A model generated the notes under the pieces. That model was given only the letters and a program-made list of their open reading frames with translations. It did not search any database and was not told where the DNA came from. From Chromobacterium amazonense (GTDB lineage Bacteria; Pseudomonadota; Gammaproteobacteria; Burkholderiales; Chromobacteriaceae), in contig NZ_MKCR01000008.1 of assembly GCF_001855565.1 (NCBI RefSeq), forward strand, positions 58,323 to 122,322: a DNA stretch of 64,000 bases. Reading direction: 5' to 3'. The position numbers and the translations under genes are program-made. Below, in pieces: positions 63,362 to 64,000 of this stretch. Within the stretch, counting starts at the first letter, position 1; each line of letters begins with the position of its first letter.

Positions 63362-64000
63362 TCAGGCCAGGTCGGTGATGATCAGCTTGGCGATGTTGAA
63401 GTAGATCACCAGGCCGGTGCCGTCGATGAAGGTGGCGATGAAGGGGGCGGACACCACGGCGGGGTCGATGCGAATCTTCTTCAGCAGCATCGGAATGATG
63501 GACGACACGATGGCGCTCCACACCGTGATGGCCACCAGCGTCAAACACACCACCAGCGCCACTTCATGGCCGACGCCCAGCATCCAGGCCCGCAGCAAGC
63601 CCACCATGCCTATCGCCAGCGCGATCATGAACGAGGTGGTGACTTCCTTGCGCAGCACGGCGCCCAGATTGCGCAGCCCCACTTCGCCCACCGCCATGGC
63701 GCGCACCAGGGTGGACGTGATCTGCGTGCCGCTGTTGCCGCCGGTGCCGATCAGCAGCGGAATGAAGAAGGCGAGCGCGATCACTGCCTCCAGTTGTTCC
63801 TCGAATACCTGCAGGATGGTGCTGGTGTAAGCTTCGGCGGCGAACAACAGCAGCAGCCAGGGCAGGCGCTTCTTCCACAGGCCCCATGGACTGGTGCTCA
63901 GGTACGGCGTGTCCAGCGGCAGGCTGGCGCCTTGGCGCTGGGCGTCGTCGGTGCCTTCATCGCGGATCAAGGCGGCGATTTCGCGCTCGTACAGCGCGCC
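63362..64000 (-). CDS. mgtE: MgtE-type magnesium transporter, C-terminal part (runs off the right edge)
   Basis: The frame is open from base 64000 to the stop at 63362, 212 residues. It covers the membrane domain: LPWLLLLFAAEAYTSTIL, the signature IPLLIGTGGNSGTQITSTL and the closing FIATFIDGTGLVIYFNIAK. The N and CBS domains would lie outside the window. It imports magnesium through a gated channel. Convergent with the ornithine cyclodeaminase-like gene. Confidence 0.93.
   Translation of the reverse strand, partial: GALYEREIAALIRDEGTDDAQRQGASLPLDTPYLSTSPWGLWKKRLPWLLLLFAAEAYTSTILQVFEEQLEAVIALAFFIPLLIGTGGNSGTQITSTLVRAMAVGEVGLRNLGAVLRKEVTTSFMIALAIGMVGLLRAWMLGVGHEVALVVCLTLVAITVWSAIVSSIIPMLLKKIRIDPAVVSAPFIATFIDGTGLVIYFNIAKLIITDLA

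Noticed and set aside
1..64000. tRNA, rRNA or CRISPR array
   Set aside because: No cloverleaf-like sequence, rRNA segment or regularly spaced repeat was found by reading; a dedicated scan was not possible.

Overview
The window is bacterial chromosome from a violacein-producing betaproteobacterium, almost certainly a Chromobacterium species. The evidence is a complete vioABCDE operon at 45.8-53.1 kb, uniformly high GC content and betaproteobacterial gene families (SgrR, TreR-type PTS, RsxB/Nth, YceI, acs/actP). The species was not assigned. About 50 protein genes are annotated. No tRNA, rRNA or CRISPR array was seen.

Layout. 1-4.3 kb: partial sgrR with a small divergent SgrT-like ORF, then a secreted GH18 chitinase. 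4.8-10.1 kb: an operon of hflK-hflC paralogues, a variant Nramp transporter and a TerC/YjbE protein, with a divergent SPFH gene. 10.2-14.5 kb: small proteins, a 2OG-Fe(II) dioxygenase, DUF1345, a glutathione transferase and a SIMPL protein. 14.6-17.3 kb: malate synthase A with a divergent LysR gene. 17.3-25.8 kb: trehalose utilisation (treR, treP, treC, LamB-type porin). treR is separated from treP by a 3.3-kb AT-rich island carrying an IS5-family element and gene remnants. 25.9-31.9 kb: small exported protein, amino acid permease, flavodoxin-like protein, Do-type protease, nth and rsxB. 32-34.3 kb: LysR gene divergent from a CMD/tautomerase/DUF4865 operon. 34.3-41.4 kb: outer-membrane protein, GNAT, acs-actP-DUF485, and a lysozyme. 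41.5-45.5 kb: a 185-bp MITE-like element, cytochrome b561 with two YceI proteins, and a secreted sphingomyelinase. 45.8-53.1 kb: violacein operon. 53.3-55.9 kb: three unrecognised genes, one frameshifted. 55.9-63.3 kb: PatB/MalY lyase with its AraC regulator, M9 collagenase, and a YheO-type regulator divergent from a dehydratase and a frameshifted ornithine cyclodeaminase. 63.4 kb to the end: C-terminal part of MgtE.

How the genes work together. Trehalose would enter through the porin, be phosphorylated by TreP and be hydrolysed by TreC. TreR probably acts at two matching palindromes just upstream of treP. VioA-E make violacein from tryptophan, and the 294-bp vioA upstream region carries palindromes that could be quorum-sensing or repressor sites. 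Chitinase, collagenase, sphingomyelinase and the Do protease form an exported hydrolytic repertoire. Acs, ActP and malate synthase point to growth on acetate.

The most unusual signals are these. (1) An IS5-family insertion with a CTAG target duplication splits a small tandem-repeat gene whose frame can be restored exactly by reading. (2) Three separate genes appear to carry single-base frameshifts. (3) The HflKC/Nramp/TerC operon and the unrecognised divergent pair beside the vio operon are the best candidates for undescribed systems.
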